Below are positions 38,214 through 47,246 of a stretch of 64,000 nucleotides of DNA, in pieces. The translations under genes and the position numbers were made by a program. Below the pieces are notes generated by a model. It did no database searches. It saw only the letters and a list, made by a program, of their open reading frames with translations, and was not told where the DNA came from. Numbering within the stretch: the stretch's first letter is position 1; the number at the start of each line of letters is the position of its first letter. This DNA is from Pseudomonas arcuscaelestis (GTDB lineage Bacteria; Pseudomonadota; Gammaproteobacteria; Pseudomonadales; Pseudomonadaceae). The stretch spans positions 372,001-436,000 of the forward strand of contig NZ_JACOPV010000002.1 in the NCBI RefSeq assembly GCF_016881005.1, in the 5' to 3' direction.

Positions 38214-38875
38214 TTGCCGTGATCGTTCCCGCCCATAACGAAGAACAACTGCTCGGGGCCTGTCTACAGGCGCTGACCCAGGCCGCCCGGGCGGTTTCGG
38301 CGCTGGGAGAGCCGGTACAAATACTGGTGGTGCTGGACGATTGCAGCGACGCCAGTGAAACCATCGTGCTCCGCCATGGCGTAGAAAGTCTCAAGGTGAC
38401 TGCGCGCAATGTTGGTCACGCCCGCCGCGCGGGCGCAGCATTGATGCTAGAGAGAGGCGCCCGCTGGCTGTCCTTCACCGATGCCGACAGCTGCGTGCCC
38501 GCGCACTGGCTGCTGTGTCAGTTGGCATTTTCCGCCGACGCTGTGTGCGGCACCGTACATGTCGACACCTGGCAACCGCACCAGGACATGCTGCTGCGCG
38601 AGCGCTATCTGGCCCACTATCAGGCGCGCGAGGGTCACCGCCACATCCACGGCGCCAACCTCGGTATCTGCGCTCGCGCCTACCAACGAGTGGGCGGCTT
38701 TCAAGCTATGGCACTCGATGAAGACGTGCAACTGGTCAGCGACCTGCAACAGAGCGGCGCCCACATCGTCTGGACCGCCCGTAACAGTGTGGCGACCAGC
38801 AGCCGACGTGATTGCAAGGTCCGTGGTGGCTTTGGCGACTTTCTCAACAGCCTGGGCAATGCGCCTGCGGTGTAG
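38210..38875 (+). CDS. family 2 glycosyltransferase
   Basis: A 221-residue GT2 enzyme. Nucleotide-binding start MIAVIVPAHNEEQLLGACL, metal-binding DxD in SFTDADSCVP, and catalytic-region ALDEDVQL. No membrane segment follows, so it is probably cytosolic or peripheral. The ATG at 38210 overlaps the methyltransferase stop (ATGA). It is the last gene of the ligD-led run and is convergent with ku, 88 bp away. Acceptor unknown; a lipid or small amino-sugar conjugate would fit its neighbours. Confidence 0.82.
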   Translation: MIAVIVPAHNEEQLLGACLQALTQAARAVSALGEPVQILVVLDDCSDASETIVLRHGVESLKVTARNVGHARRAGAALMLERGARWLSFTDADSCVPAHWLLCQLAFSADAVCGTVHVDTWQPHQDMLLRERYLAHYQAREGHRHIHGANLGICARAYQRVGGFQAMALDEDVQLVSDLQQSGAHIVWTARNSVATSSRRDCKVRGGFGDFLNSLGNAPAV

Positions 38876-38963
38876 CCAGCCAGACATTTAAGAAACAGTG
38901 TTCACCGACACCAATGGCGTGCTGCGCTGGCGGCCTCGGCATGAGACGGCGTGGGCCAACTGA

Positions 38964-39824
38964 TCAGGCTTTTTTCCGTGGTTTGCTTGGGGGTGAAGTC
39001 TTCTTACTTGCGGGGGCTTTTTTTGCCGGAGCCTTGCGCCCGCCCAGGCTGCGTTTGAGCAGTTCGGTAAGATCGATGATATCTGCGCTTTTCTGCTCGC
39101 CTTCGCCTTCCAATGGGGCCACCGTGGCGATCTTGCCCTGATTGGCTTTCTCTTCGACCAGGGCCATGATGGTTTCCTTGAAGTCGTTGCGGTATTCGTC
39201 CGGGCTCCAGGTACCGCTCATGTCCTCGACCAAGCGTTTAGCCATTTGTAACTCGCGTTTGTCGAGGCTTGAGTCACGTACGCTGGCGTCCAACTCCAGG
39301 CTGTCCAGGCTGCGCACTTCCTGCGGCCAACGCAGCGTGATCATGACCAGTGCATCTTCGAGCGGGCGCAACAGCGCCAGATGCTGCTGGGTGTGCAGCA
39401 CGACCTTGGCCAAAGCGACTTTGCCCGTACTCTGCAAGGTTTCGCGCAACAATGCATACACCTTGCCACCGCGCCGATCCGGGCTCAGGTAGTAAGGTGT
39501 ATCGAACTGCTGCAAGGGAATCTCGGCACTGTCGACAAACGAGAAGATATCAATGGTCTGGGTAGCCTCCGGGCGCGCCTTACGGATTTCGTCTTCACTG
39601 ATCACCACGTAGCGCCCTTTCTCGTACTCCACGCCCTTGACGATATGCTCGCGGGAAATTTCCTTGCCTGTCACCTTGTTCACCCGCTTATAGCCAACCG
39701 GGTCCATACTGCGCTCGTCGAGCCAGTCGAAATCGACCCGGTCGCTACTGATCGCCGTGCTCAATGACACCGGGATATGCACCAGACCAAAACTGATCGC
39801 GCCTTTCCAGATAGCTCTGGCCAT
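38964..39824 (-). CDS. ku: Ku protein for non-homologous end joining
   Basis: Homodimeric DNA-end-binding protein of 286 residues. It begins MARAIWKGAISFGLVHIPVSL and has the Ku-core segments VGYKRVNKVTGKEI and DTPYYLSPDRRGGKVYALL. The C-terminal 25 residues are a lysine/alanine/proline-rich tail, as in many bacterial Ku proteins. It recruits LigD, encoded convergently. The SDR gene lies upstream on the same strand (78-bp gap), possibly in the same transcript. Confidence 0.95.
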   Translation of the reverse strand: MARAIWKGAISFGLVHIPVSLSTAISSDRVDFDWLDERSMDPVGYKRVNKVTGKEISREHIVKGVEYEKGRYVVISEDEIRKARPEATQTIDIFSFVDSAEIPLQQFDTPYYLSPDRRGGKVYALLRETLQSTGKVALAKVVLHTQQHLALLRPLEDALVMITLRWPQEVRSLDSLELDASVRDSSLDKRELQMAKRLVEDMSGTWSPDEYRNDFKETIMALVEEKANQGKIATVAPLEGEGEQKSADIIDLTELLKRSLGGRKAPAKKAPASKKTSPPSKPRKKA

Positions 39825-39902
39825 GATGTTCTCCCTCCGGCAATTGAATAGTGCTTGTCTGTCTGACTACGACGCTGCGTGAAGGTTTTTCTGCGCCGAC
39901 GA

Positions 39903-40811
39903 TCAGGGCAGCGGATTGCCCCCTGTGACCCCGAATATTTCACCGGTGATGTAGCTCGACTCCTGGCACGCCAACAGCACATAAAGCGGTGCGCATTCCG
40001 CCGGTTGCCCAGGACGCTTCATCGGCGTATGGCCACCAAACTTGGGGATTTTCTCGTCCGGTTGGCCACCACTGGGCTGCAGCACGGTCCAGATCGGTCC
40101 TGGTGCTACGGCGTTAACGCGAATTCCGCGCTCGATAACCTGCTTGGCCAGCGCCTTGGTAAAGGCGACGATGGCCGCTTTGGTGGTGGCGTAGTCGAGC
40201 AAGGTCGCCGAAGGATCGTAGGACTGGATCGAGGCGGTAATGATAATGGTCGCCCCCGCCGGCATCAGCGGCACTGCCGCCTGGCAAAGCCAGAACAGCG
40301 CATAGACGTTGGTCTTCATGGTCGCGTCAAATTGCTCGCTGCTGATCTGCCCTACCTCCTTGCGCGCGACCTGTTTGCCAGCGACGTTGACCAGAATATC
40401 CAATCCGCCAAGCTGTTCATGGGCCTGATCGACCAGTTCACGGCAAAATGCCTCGTCTTTCAAATCACCGGGCAGGGCAATCGCGTGACGGCCCTCGGCC
40501 TCGATGAGCGCAATCACCTCGCGGGCATCTGGTTGTTCGACCGGTAAGTAGTTGAGAACGATATCGGCGCCTTCGCGGGCAAACGCGATTGCTACCGCGC
40601 GGCCGATACCGGAGTCGGCGCCAGTGATCAAAGCCTTGCGCCCCTTGAGTCGACCGAAGCCCTGATAGCTTTGCTCACCATGGTCGGGCTTGGGCTTCAT
40701 GTGCTGATCCAGGCCCGGCGCTGCTTGCGACTGCGCCGGAAACGGCGGTTGCGGGTACTGGGTAAGCGGATTCTGCATCTGGTACTGATTGCGGGACTTG
40801 TCGCTGGCCAT
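39903..40811 (-). CDS. SDR oxidoreductase, general-stress type
   Basis: A 302-residue short-chain dehydrogenase with an unusual proline/glutamine-rich N-terminal tail (about 50 residues, [14 protein letters not shown]) before the Rossmann motif [13 protein letters not shown]. The catalytic residues are in [11 protein letters not shown] and YATTKAA. This tail plus SDR layout matches general-stress proteins of the YtnG/Gsp39 group. It lies upstream of ku on the same strand, suggesting shared stationary-phase or stress expression. Substrate unknown. Confidence 0.85.
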   Translation of the reverse strand: MASDKSRNQYQMQNPLTQYPQPPFPAQSQAAPGLDQHMKPKPDHGEQSYQGFGRLKGRKALITGADSGIGRAVAIAFAREGADIVLNYLPVEQPDAREVIALIEAEGRHAIALPGDLKDEAFCRELVDQAHEQLGGLDILVNVAGKQVARKEVGQISSEQFDATMKTNVYALFWLCQAAVPLMPAGATIIITASIQSYDPSATLLDYATTKAAIVAFTKALAKQVIERGIRVNAVAPGPIWTVLQPSGGQPDEKIPKFGGHTPMKRPGQPAECAPLYVLLACQESSYITGEIFGVTGGNPLP

Positions 40812-41007
40812 TGTTTAACTCCCAAATCGCATTCAGCGCCAGCGTGGCGCTGCTTATCTTTGGAAGTAACTCCAGCGCCAAGGTTTGCTAAATCTTCGGC
40901 GATGTCCGACCAGTGGTCGTGGGTGTAAAAAAGCTGAACTCTACTGGCGCTTTCCCCTCGAAAAACTAATCCCCCCACATTGTTTTGGATACACGGAGAG
41001 CTTCGGT

Positions 41008-41295
41008 ATGAGAAACGTAAGCCGGGCGTGTCAGACCTGCCTGCAGATCGATTTCGTCCAGGACACGCTGTTCGGCCCGATCGCCCATAGCGCGGAGTGC
41101 GAAGTGCAACTGGCGCCACTGAACCTCAATGGCCAACCCGGCTTGCAAATGCAGGTGCGCGCCCCGGTCCCAGCCAAGCTCGAACGCTCGCACAGTGTTG
41201 CGTTTATCTGGGAGGGGCGCACGTATCGCGGGATCGTCCACTACCATCGACAGTGCGATGATGGAGGCCTGCAACTGCAACTTGAACTGCAGTAG
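41008..41295 (+). CDS. hypothetical 95-residue protein
   Basis: A small cytosolic-looking protein beginning MRNVSRACQTCLQIDFVQDT, with one CxxC pair near residue 8 and predicted beta-rich sequence. GGAG lies about 11 bp before the ATG. It is divergent from the SDR gene (196-bp gap) and convergent with pgm. I do not recognise the family. The CxxC could bind a metal or form a disulfide. Confidence 0.6.
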   Translation: MRNVSRACQTCLQIDFVQDTLFGPIAHSAECEVQLAPLNLNGQPGLQMQVRAPVPAKLERSHSVAFIWEGRTYRGIVHYHRQCDDGGLQLQLELQ

Positions 41296-41383
41296 TTATT
41301 ACCCGCGGCAAGCCTTCTAGAGCGGGAGTTCAGCCTACTTTTGATTTTGATCTACCCGCCCCGCCAGTCGAATGAAGCAGATA

Positions 41384-43021
41384 TCAAGCGATGGCAGCGT
41401 CTACCAGCTCCTGGGCTTCGGCTACCAGGCGCTGCAGATGCGCTTCGTCGATGAAGCTTTCTGCATAGATCTTGTAGATGTCTTCAGTACCCGATGGGCG
41501 CGCCGCAAACCAGCCATTGGCGGTCATTACCTTCAAGCCACCAATAGCCTGATTGTTGCCTGGCGCATGGCTGAGAATCTGCTCGATTGGCTCACCGGCA
41601 AGCACTGTCGACTTCACCTGCTCCGGTGCCAGTTTGCTCAGCAGCGCCTTCTGCTGTGGGTTGGCCTTGGCTTCAACGCGGGTGGCGAAGGGCTCACCCA
41701 GTTCAGCGGTCAATTCAGCATACGCCTGGCTCGGATCGCGCCCGGTACGTGCAGTGATTTCCGCGGCCAGCAGCGCCGGGATCAGGCCGTCCTTATCGGT
41801 GGTCCAGACGCTGCCATCTTTGCGCAGGAACGAGGCACCCGCACTTTCTTCACCGCCAAAGCCCAGGCTGCCGTCGAACAGGCCGTCGGCAAAGAACTTG
41901 AACCCTACTGGCACTTCGTACAAGCGACGGCCCAGGCGCGCAGTAACGCGGTCGATAAGGCCGCTGCTCACCACGGTTTTGCCGACTGCAGCATCCGGGC
42001 GCCACTGCGGACGATGCTGATACAGGTAGTCGATGGCCACCGCCAGGTAATTGTTCGGCGCCAATAGGCCGTTCGGCGTCACGATGCCGTGGCGGTCATG
42101 GTCCGGGTCGCAGGCAAACGCGACATCAAAGCGCTCACGCAGGCCGATCAGGCCTTGCATGGCGTGAGGTGAGGAAGGGTCCATGCGGATCTGACCATCC
42201 CAATCCACGCACATGAAGCGGAAGGTTGGGTCGACTTCGGTGTTGACCACTTCCAGATTCAGCTTGTAGTGCTCGGCAATCGCCGACCAGTAGCGCACAC
42301 CAGCACCGCCCAGCGGATCGACGCCCAGTCGCAGGTTGGCGTTGCGGATAACGTCGAAATCGATCACGTTTTCCAAGTCGGCGACATAGCTGCTGACGTA
42401 ATCGTGACGATGTGTGGTGCTCGCCTGCAGCGCCTGTTCGTGGTCGATGCACTTAATGTCTTTGAGGCCGGCGGCGAGCAACTCATTGGCCTTGGATTCA
42501 ATCCATTTGGTCACGTCGCTGTCGGCCGGGCCACCGTTGGGTGGGTTGTATTTGAAACCACCGCTTTGTGGCGGGTTGTGCGAAGGCGTGATGACGATGC
42601 CATCGGCAAGGCCACTGCTGCGCCCACGGTTGTAGCAGATGATGGCGTGGGACACTGCCGGGGTCGGCGTGTACTCGTCATCCTTGGACAACATGACTTC
42701 AACCCCATTGGCTGCCAGCACCTGCAAGGCACTGGCCGTTGCCGGGGTCGACAGCGCATGCGTATCGGCGCCTACGAACAATGGGCCATCGATACCCTTG
42801 GCCTGACGGTACAGGCAAATAGCCTGGCTGATGGCCAACACATGGTGTTCGTTGAAGCTCAGGTCCAACGAGCTGCCCCGGTGCCCGGAGGTGCCGAATG
42901 CAACGCGCTGAGTAGCGATGCTGGCATCGGGCTGGCCGGTATAGTAGGCGGTCAACAGGCGCGGGATATCTACCAGCACGGACGCTGGAGCCGGTTTGCC
43001 TGCCAAAGGACTGAGCTTCAT
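41384..43021 (-). CDS. pgm: phosphoglucomutase (alpha-D-glucose phosphate-specific)
   Basis: Interconverts glucose 1-phosphate and glucose 6-phosphate. Of 545 residues, the phosphoserine is Ser147 in [16 protein letters not shown] lies near the N-terminus, the metal loop is DPDHDRHG, and the sugar-binding loop is [10 protein letters not shown]. Length and residue numbering match E. coli Pgm (546 residues, Ser146). The ATG at 43021 ([11 protein letters not shown]) is chosen over an upstream in-frame start at 43096. Separated by 93 bp from the helicase gene upstream. Confidence 0.96.
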   Translation of the reverse strand: MKLSPLAGKPAPASVLVDIPRLLTAYYTGQPDASIATQRVAFGTSGHRGSSLDLSFNEHHVLAISQAICLYRQAKGIDGPLFVGADTHALSTPATASALQVLAANGVEVMLSKDDEYTPTPAVSHAIICYNRGRSSGLADGIVITPSHNPPQSGGFKYNPPNGGPADSDVTKWIESKANELLAAGLKDIKCIDHEQALQASTTHRHDYVSSYVADLENVIDFDVIRNANLRLGVDPLGGAGVRYWSAIAEHYKLNLEVVNTEVDPTFRFMCVDWDGQIRMDPSSPHAMQGLIGLRERFDVAFACDPDHDRHGIVTPNGLLAPNNYLAVAIDYLYQHRPQWRPDAAVGKTVVSSGLIDRVTARLGRRLYEVPVGFKFFADGLFDGSLGFGGEESAGASFLRKDGSVWTTDKDGLIPALLAAEITARTGRDPSQAYAELTAELGEPFATRVEAKANPQQKALLSKLAPEQVKSTVLAGEPIEQILSHAPGNNQAIGGLKVMTANGWFAARPSGTEDIYKIYAESFIDEAHLQRLVAEAQELVDAAIA

Positions 43022-43114
43022 GCAAAACCTCAAGAAAGATGTTCGGGGGTCAAAAATGCAGAGTTTACTGGCACTTTGACAAGCACGCGATGGCAATGCT
43101 CCCCTACCCCATGA

Positions 43115-45376
43115 TTATTTATGTTGCGGCGCCCACCAGGTCGGAAACATGCCTTGCACACGGGGTTCGGCGAAGCGGTCATCGATGAGCATGACCATGC
43201 CCTTATCGTCAGTACCGCGGATCACCCGACCCGCCGCTTGAATGACTTTCTGTACGCCGGGATACAGGTAGGTGTAGTCGAAGCCTGCGTCGAACAATCG
43301 AGCCATACGCTGTTTGATTTGCTCATTGACTGGATTCACCTGGGGCAATCCAAGGGTGGCGACAAACGCCCCGATCAACCGCGTACCCGGCAAGTCCACC
43401 CCCTCACCGAAGGCTCCGCCGAGCACGGCAAAGCCGACCCCGCGCCCTTGGGCCTGGAAACGTTGCAGGAAACCCTGGCGCTGGCTTTCATCCATGCCCG
43501 GTGCCTGACGCCACTGGACAATCTGCGGATGCTCGGCAGCGAGCAGCGCGGCTACCTGTTGCAGGTATTCGAAACTGCTGAAAAATGCCAGGTAATTGCC
43601 GGGTTCCAAGGCATATTGCGCCGCAATCAGCTCGACGATCGGCGCAATCGAGGCGGCGCGATGCTGATAGCGGGTAGAAACATTGCTTACCACCTGCACG
43701 CGCAATTGCTCGGCGGCAAAGGGCGACGCTACGTCCAGCCAGGCGGTGTCTACCGGCATACCGAGCAAGTCGGTGTAGTAATGTCTGGGGCTCAGGGTTG
43801 CGGAAAACAACGTTGCACTGCGAGCGCTGGCCATACGCGGGCCTATCTGTGCCGCGGGGACCACATTGCGCAGGCACAAGGTCGAAAGGCTGCGCTTGCC
43901 CGGCCCTTGGCGCTTACTGATATCAAAAATGAAATGGCCGTCGTACAGCTCGCTGATGCGGATGAACTGCAAGGCATCGAAGAGAAACTGCAACAGCGCC
44001 GGATCGACCCCAGTGGGTTGCTGATTCAGTTGCTCCTGAATCAAACCGACACAATGCTGCAGCACCTTGAGGAACGCCTCTGGTAGTTCATCGACCACCC
44101 GATACGGCATCAGCTGTGTATTGTGCAAGGCGTTCCATTGACGATTGAGACGATCCAGGGCGCTGCCCATGCCGGCGGGTTTGCTTTTACGCAAGGCCTG
44201 CAATTGCCACTGGTCGAAGCTGGCGCTGTACATCTGCCGCGCACGCTCCACCAGGTTGTGCGCTTCATCCACCAGCAACGCCACGCGCCACTGATTGACC
44301 TGGGCAAGGCCGTGCAGCAAGGCGCTTTGGTCGAAGTAGTAGTTGTAGTCGGCCACCACCACGTCAACCCATCGTGCCATTTCCTGTCCCAGGTAATAGG
44401 GGCAGACCTGATGCGCCAAGGCGACTTCGCGCAGTGCAGCCTTGTCGAGAATGGACAGCGCCAGGGCAGCCTGTCGAGCAGCCGGCAAGCGGTCGTAGAA
44501 ACCCTTGGCCAGCGGGCAGGCCTCACCGTGGCATGCAGTGCCGGGGTATTCGCACGCCTTGTCGCGAGCCACCAGTTCCAGGCTGCGCAGGGCAATACCA
44601 GGCGCGCTGTCATGGACCTGATGCAAGGCTTCCAGAGCGAGCGCGCGGCCGGGGGTTTTGGCGGTCAGGAAGAAGATTTTATCCAACTGCTGCGGGACCA
44701 TGGCCTTGAGCAACGGGAACAAGGTGCCAAGGGTCTTGCCGATGCCGGTGGTCGCCTGCGCCATCAGGCAGCGTCCGGTACTGACTGCCTTGTAGACGGT
44801 TTCAGCGAGTTCACGCTGGCCTCGACGGAATTGACCATGGGGAAACCCCAGGTTGTGCAGGCCAGTATCACGCAACGCCAGACGCTGCAGTTGTTGCTCG
44901 GCCCATTGCAAAAACAACTCGCACTGGGCATTGAAGAACTGTTCAAGTTCAGGGGCTGTGCAATGCTGTTCGATCAGCGTCTGGCTGTCGCTGTCGACAT
45001 TCAGGTACACCAGGGCCACATTGATTTCGCCAAGCTGACGTTGCTGACAGAGCAACCAGGCATAGATCTTTGCCTGGGCCCAATGCAACTGACGATGGTT
45101 GTCCGGCTGGCGCGCCAGCTCACCGCGGTAGGTTTTTATCTCCTCCAGACGGTTGAGCTGCGGATCATAACCATCTGCCCGGCCACGCACCTGCAACGCA
45201 CCGAACTGCCCTTGCAGACTGACCTCAGCCTCATAGTCCGGCCCGCGTCGCGCCACGACGCGTTGATGGCCGCTGATCCCCTCCTGCGCGGTGGGTGAAG
45301 GGGTGAAGCGCAGGTCGAGGTCGCCAACCTTGGCGCTGAACTCACACAGCGCCCTTACCGCCACGCGATAACTCAT
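43115..45376 (-). CDS. PD-(D/E)XK nuclease fused to DinG/XPD-like helicase
   Basis: A 753-residue DNA repair protein. The first ~170 residues look like a Cas4/RecB-type nuclease: GRADGYD (Asp68), EEIKTY (Glu79, Lys81) and HWAQAKIYAWLL. The rest is an iron-sulfur superfamily 2 helicase: Walker A TTGIGKT (Lys214), a cysteine cluster (KACEYPGTACHGEACPL, with a fourth Cys in HQVCPYYLG), the DEAH box LLVDEAHNL near 369, and C-terminal motifs (GVGFAVLGGAFGEGVDLPG). Its ATG overlaps the FAN1-type nuclease stop (ATGA, 45373-45376), so the two are made together. Confidence 0.87.
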   Translation of the reverse strand: MSYRVAVRALCEFSAKVGDLDLRFTPSPTAQEGISGHQRVVARRGPDYEAEVSLQGQFGALQVRGRADGYDPQLNRLEEIKTYRGELARQPDNHRQLHWAQAKIYAWLLCQQRQLGEINVALVYLNVDSDSQTLIEQHCTAPELEQFFNAQCELFLQWAEQQLQRLALRDTGLHNLGFPHGQFRRGQRELAETVYKAVSTGRCLMAQATTGIGKTLGTLFPLLKAMVPQQLDKIFFLTAKTPGRALALEALHQVHDSAPGIALRSLELVARDKACEYPGTACHGEACPLAKGFYDRLPAARQAALALSILDKAALREVALAHQVCPYYLGQEMARWVDVVVADYNYYFDQSALLHGLAQVNQWRVALLVDEAHNLVERARQMYSASFDQWQLQALRKSKPAGMGSALDRLNRQWNALHNTQLMPYRVVDELPEAFLKVLQHCVGLIQEQLNQQPTGVDPALLQFLFDALQFIRISELYDGHFIFDISKRQGPGKRSLSTLCLRNVVPAAQIGPRMASARSATLFSATLSPRHYYTDLLGMPVDTAWLDVASPFAAEQLRVQVVSNVSTRYQHRAASIAPIVELIAAQYALEPGNYLAFFSSFEYLQQVAALLAAEHPQIVQWRQAPGMDESQRQGFLQRFQAQGRGVGFAVLGGAFGEGVDLPGTRLIGAFVATLGLPQVNPVNEQIKQRMARLFDAGFDYTYLYPGVQKVIQAAGRVIRGTDDKGMVMLIDDRFAEPRVQGMFPTWWAPQHK

Positions 45377-47055
45377 GGTGTCTGCGCAATCCAGCGCACA
45401 TGGCATACCTCGATGGGCAAGCCATGTTCAGTGCAGAAATCGATCCAGCGCAGTTGGTTGTCCTGAAGGCGATCACCCGGCCCCTTTACTTCGATCATGC
45501 GGTAGCGCTGCTGCTCGGGCCAGAACTGGATCAGGTCGGGCATGCCGGCACGATTGGCCTGAATATCCTCCAGCAAACGTTCGAAACAGCGCTTCAAATG
45601 CAGTGCCGGCAGGCAAGCCAGCGCCTGATCGAGCAAGACCTGGTCAAGTCCCTGCCAAAACACAAAAGGCGATTGCAAACCCTGCTTGGCAATAAAGTTC
45701 CGGCGGATGGTCTGCCGGTAGCGGCCATCGTCCAGTTGCTCCAGGCAATCGCTGAACAAAGCCATGCGACGCACCTGAAATTCAGGGTCGTGCAAGTCCT
45801 GCGGTGCACTCTGGAACGGGTGAAAGAAGGCGCCGGGCAGCGGCGCAAAAATGGCTTCCCAACACAGCAGGCCGAACAGGCTGTTGAACAGCGTGTTTTC
45901 GACGTAATGCACCTGGCCACCCTCCTGCTCCAGGTGCACTTGCACTGCCCGCTCGACGCCCAACAATGCCTGCTCGACCGGTAATTGCAGCTCGATCAAA
46001 GCGGTTGAGGGCTTTGCTCGTCGCGGCTGCGGCGGACCACCGAGTTTGCGCTGCAATCGCGGCAGAATCCGCGCCAGCGCTTGAACCTCGATTGGGCCTG
46101 CCGGTTGCGCGGCAACTTGCATGGCCAACACATGCGCCTCTGACCATTGCTCACAGCGTTCAAATACTCGGATACGGCGAATTCGCGCCTGGAGGTGCTG
46201 GCTGCGCGGGTAGATCTGCAAAGCCAGGTTCCAGTCGCCCAGGCGTTCGCTGTACTGGCCCAACTGGTACAGCAGCCGGGAACGTCGCCGTAGCAGCCAT
46301 GGATTGTCGCTCTGCAAGGTCTCTAGTTGAGTCAGCACTTGCTGCGCCGTAAAGCCCTGTTCCAGCATCTCGGCGCAGCGGTGCAAGGCCAGGGCCAGGT
46401 CAACATCCCCGCGGTGCCTCAACGCCCTTGATTGCTCACTGAACGCCACCTGTTCATAACGCATCAACCCCAAGTCCGCGAGAACGAACTCCGACCAATC
46501 CTGATAGAGATTGCCGAAGAACAACAGGCGAAAACGGTCGCACAGCGCTTGCAACTGCAACGTAAGGATGGGTTCGGCAAAGTCTGGCAACCAGTCGTGC
46601 AAAGGTCGCGGCGTAAGCTCAAGCGCCTGCAATTGGGCAAAAAGCTCAGTCTTGGCCGCCCGCGGACGAGGCAGGTGGGCGCAAAATCCGCTGGCGATTT
46701 CATCCTTGCGCAACACTTGAAACAGCTGCTCGAGACTCAAAGGGCTGTCATCGGTAACCCAGCCGTGTTCCAGCAAAGGTTGCAGTGCCGGCAAGGGTTC
46801 ACCGATTTCTGCGTAGGCGAGCTTACTTGGACGAAACAGTTCACCCTTGCGCATTACCATGCGCACCAGCAACGCCTGGGAGGGACGCGGCTGCTCGGCG
46901 AACTGGCCAATGAAGGTTTGCTCGGTTTCGTTCAGCAAATCGGCGTAGCGCAGACCGATCCAGTGCAGCACTTGCTGGAAGTTGTACAGGTAGTAAAACG
47001 GGTCATCGACAGAATGAGCAATCACGGCAAGGCTACTGGCAGGCATCAATGACAC
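45373..47055 (-). CDS. FAN1-type VRR-NUC structure-specific nuclease
   Basis: A 560-residue bacterial FAN1 homologue; the family cuts 5' flaps and unhooks DNA interstrand crosslinks. The VRR-NUC core is C-terminal: AGMPDLIQF (Asp507) and RMIEVKGPGDRLQDNQLRW (Glu522, Lys524), with a helical SAP-like and TPR-like N-terminal region before it. Taking the GTG at 47055 as start makes these numbers identical to the catalytic residues I recall for the P. aeruginosa enzyme, supporting that start even though no clear ribosome binding site is seen; ATG at 47046 is the alternative. Coupled by ATGA to the helicase-nuclease gene. Confidence 0.9.
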   Translation of the reverse strand: MSLMPASSLAVIAHSVDDPFYYLYNFQQVLHWIGLRYADLLNETEQTFIGQFAEQPRPSQALLVRMVMRKGELFRPSKLAYAEIGEPLPALQPLLEHGWVTDDSPLSLEQLFQVLRKDEIASGFCAHLPRPRAAKTELFAQLQALELTPRPLHDWLPDFAEPILTLQLQALCDRFRLLFFGNLYQDWSEFVLADLGLMRYEQVAFSEQSRALRHRGDVDLALALHRCAEMLEQGFTAQQVLTQLETLQSDNPWLLRRRSRLLYQLGQYSERLGDWNLALQIYPRSQHLQARIRRIRVFERCEQWSEAHVLAMQVAAQPAGPIEVQALARILPRLQRKLGGPPQPRRAKPSTALIELQLPVEQALLGVERAVQVHLEQEGGQVHYVENTLFNSLFGLLCWEAIFAPLPGAFFHPFQSAPQDLHDPEFQVRRMALFSDCLEQLDDGRYRQTIRRNFIAKQGLQSPFVFWQGLDQVLLDQALACLPALHLKRCFERLLEDIQANRAGMPDLIQFWPEQQRYRMIEVKGPGDRLQDNQLRWIDFCTEHGLPIEVCHVRWIAQTP

Positions 47056-47246
47056 TGGTTATACATACAGACCATCACCTTTGGCAACCTGCTGAAGCGC
47101 CACTGATCGGCAAGTAGAGTCGATCGGCGGTTGCGTGGATAACAACAACCCTATTCTCACAGGGTGCAGACCCAAGCCGCGCTCATCCACTATCACAGCG
47201 ATTCCAAGGCGCGCAATCGAAGCGAGGGTGACCAATTGAACGTGGG

